From positions 1 to 41,012 of the forward strand of contig JAEZLF010000086.1 in assembly GCA_023435925.1 (NCBI GenBank): a stretch of DNA of 41,012 bases. Reading direction: 5' to 3'. Below are positions 40,874 through 41,012 of this stretch, piece by piece (position 1 is the first letter of the stretch; every line of letters begins with the position of its first letter). The notes beneath the pieces were generated by a model, which made no database searches, had not been told where the DNA came from, and saw only the letters and a list, made by a program, of their open reading frames with translations. A program made the position numbers and the translations under genes. The stretch is from Bacillota bacterium. GTDB taxonomy: Bacteria > Bacillota > Clostridia > Acetivibrionales > DTU013.

Positions 40874-41012
40874 GTGATGCAAAAACACTCCGGCAGATTG
40901 AAGCTGCTGCAAAACAACCATTGGAAATTCATTCACGGAGACTACCCTGAGGCAAAAGAAGTGCAATACGATGACAGCAGTTGGTATGATATAGGAATAC
41001 CACATTCCTTTG
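40874..41012 (+). CDS. Partial glycoside hydrolase family 2-like protein (N-terminus)
   Basis: Only the first ~46 codons are in the window. From GTG 40874 (AAGGAG seven bases upstream; ATG 40877 also possible) the product reads with LLQNNHWKFIHGDYPEA, then YDDSSWYDIGIPHSF, the typical opening of the sugar-binding domain of GH2 beta-galactosidases and beta-glucuronidases. No signal peptide is seen. The frame is open to the window edge. The 260 bases between the rnpB terminator and this gene hold only a small hairpin ATCTGA/TCAGAT (40724-40741). Confidence 0.7.
   Translation, partial: MMQKHSGRLKLLQNNHWKFIHGDYPEAKEVQYDDSSWYDIGIPHSF

Noticed and set aside
1..41012. CRISPR arrays, prophage genes or intact transposases
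   Set aside because: No regularly spaced repeats with unique spacers, and no integrase, capsid or transposase motifs were found on either strand.

Overview
The window looks like a chromosome segment from a spore-forming member of the class Clostridia, probably near the Ruminiclostridium/Acetivibrio group. Support comes from sporulation genes (yqfC, yqfD, a PdaA-like deacetylase, a SpoIID/LytB protein), a SCIFF ranthipeptide precursor with its radical SAM maturase, AGGAGG-type ribosome binding sites with frequent TTG/GTG starts, moderate-to-low GC, and gene orders typical of Clostridia (yqfC-yqfD-phoH-yqfF-ybeY-dgkA-era-recO; queA-tgt-yajC-SCIFF-secDF; dnaG-rpoD-trmK-nif3). The assignment is inferred from gene content and order, not from a database search.

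Layout. 1-2.9 kb: two tandem DUF881 proteins, a lipoprotein polysaccharide deacetylase and YqfC. 3-11 kb: YqfD, PhoH, the 7TM-HD protein YqfF/PgpH, YbeY, a diacylglycerol/undecaprenol kinase fused to a PAP2 phosphatase, Era, a YqzL-like peptide and RecO, all on the + strand. A hairpin-rich, GC-richer insert separates phoH from yqfF. A tRNA-Leu(GAG) with a perfect-spacing promoter and its own terminator lies on the - strand at 11.0-11.2 kb, followed by a YesL-type (DUF624) membrane protein. 12.5-16.1 kb, - strand: a lysine/diaminopimelate operon asd-dapA-dapB-ACT. A lysine riboswitch with a readable antiterminator/terminator switch precedes it, behind a sigma-A promoter carrying two upstream 17-bp direct repeats. 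16.3-26.6 kb: SpoIID/LytB protein, queA, tgt, yajC, a TIGR04086-type membrane protein, SCIFF precursor, SCIFF maturase, an HD-domain protein, a small secreted/membrane protein and a fused SecDF. 26.9-29.3 kb: small unknown proteins, an HD-GYP protein and a DUF6514-like protein. 29.6-32.5 kb: dnaG-rpoD.

Accessory island (about 32.5-38.5 kb). The usual neighbourhood rpoD-trmK-nif3 is interrupted by roughly 6 kb. It holds a leader region with repeated promoter-like boxes and a 59-nt hairpin, a two-gene McrBC-superfamily cassette, repeat clusters that resemble worn insertion-sequence ends, tRNA-Asn and a CAU tRNA. The cassette is a coiled-coil McrB-like AAA+ motor followed by a DUF2357 protein with a PD-(D/E)xK nuclease motif. 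It is the strongest candidate for a poorly described system here: probably a type IV-restriction-like defence module whose roughly 300-residue N-terminal sensor part I cannot assign to a family.

The window ends with trmK, nif3, the class A RNase P RNA with promoter and terminator, and the first 46 codons of a probable glycoside hydrolase family 2 protein that runs off the edge.
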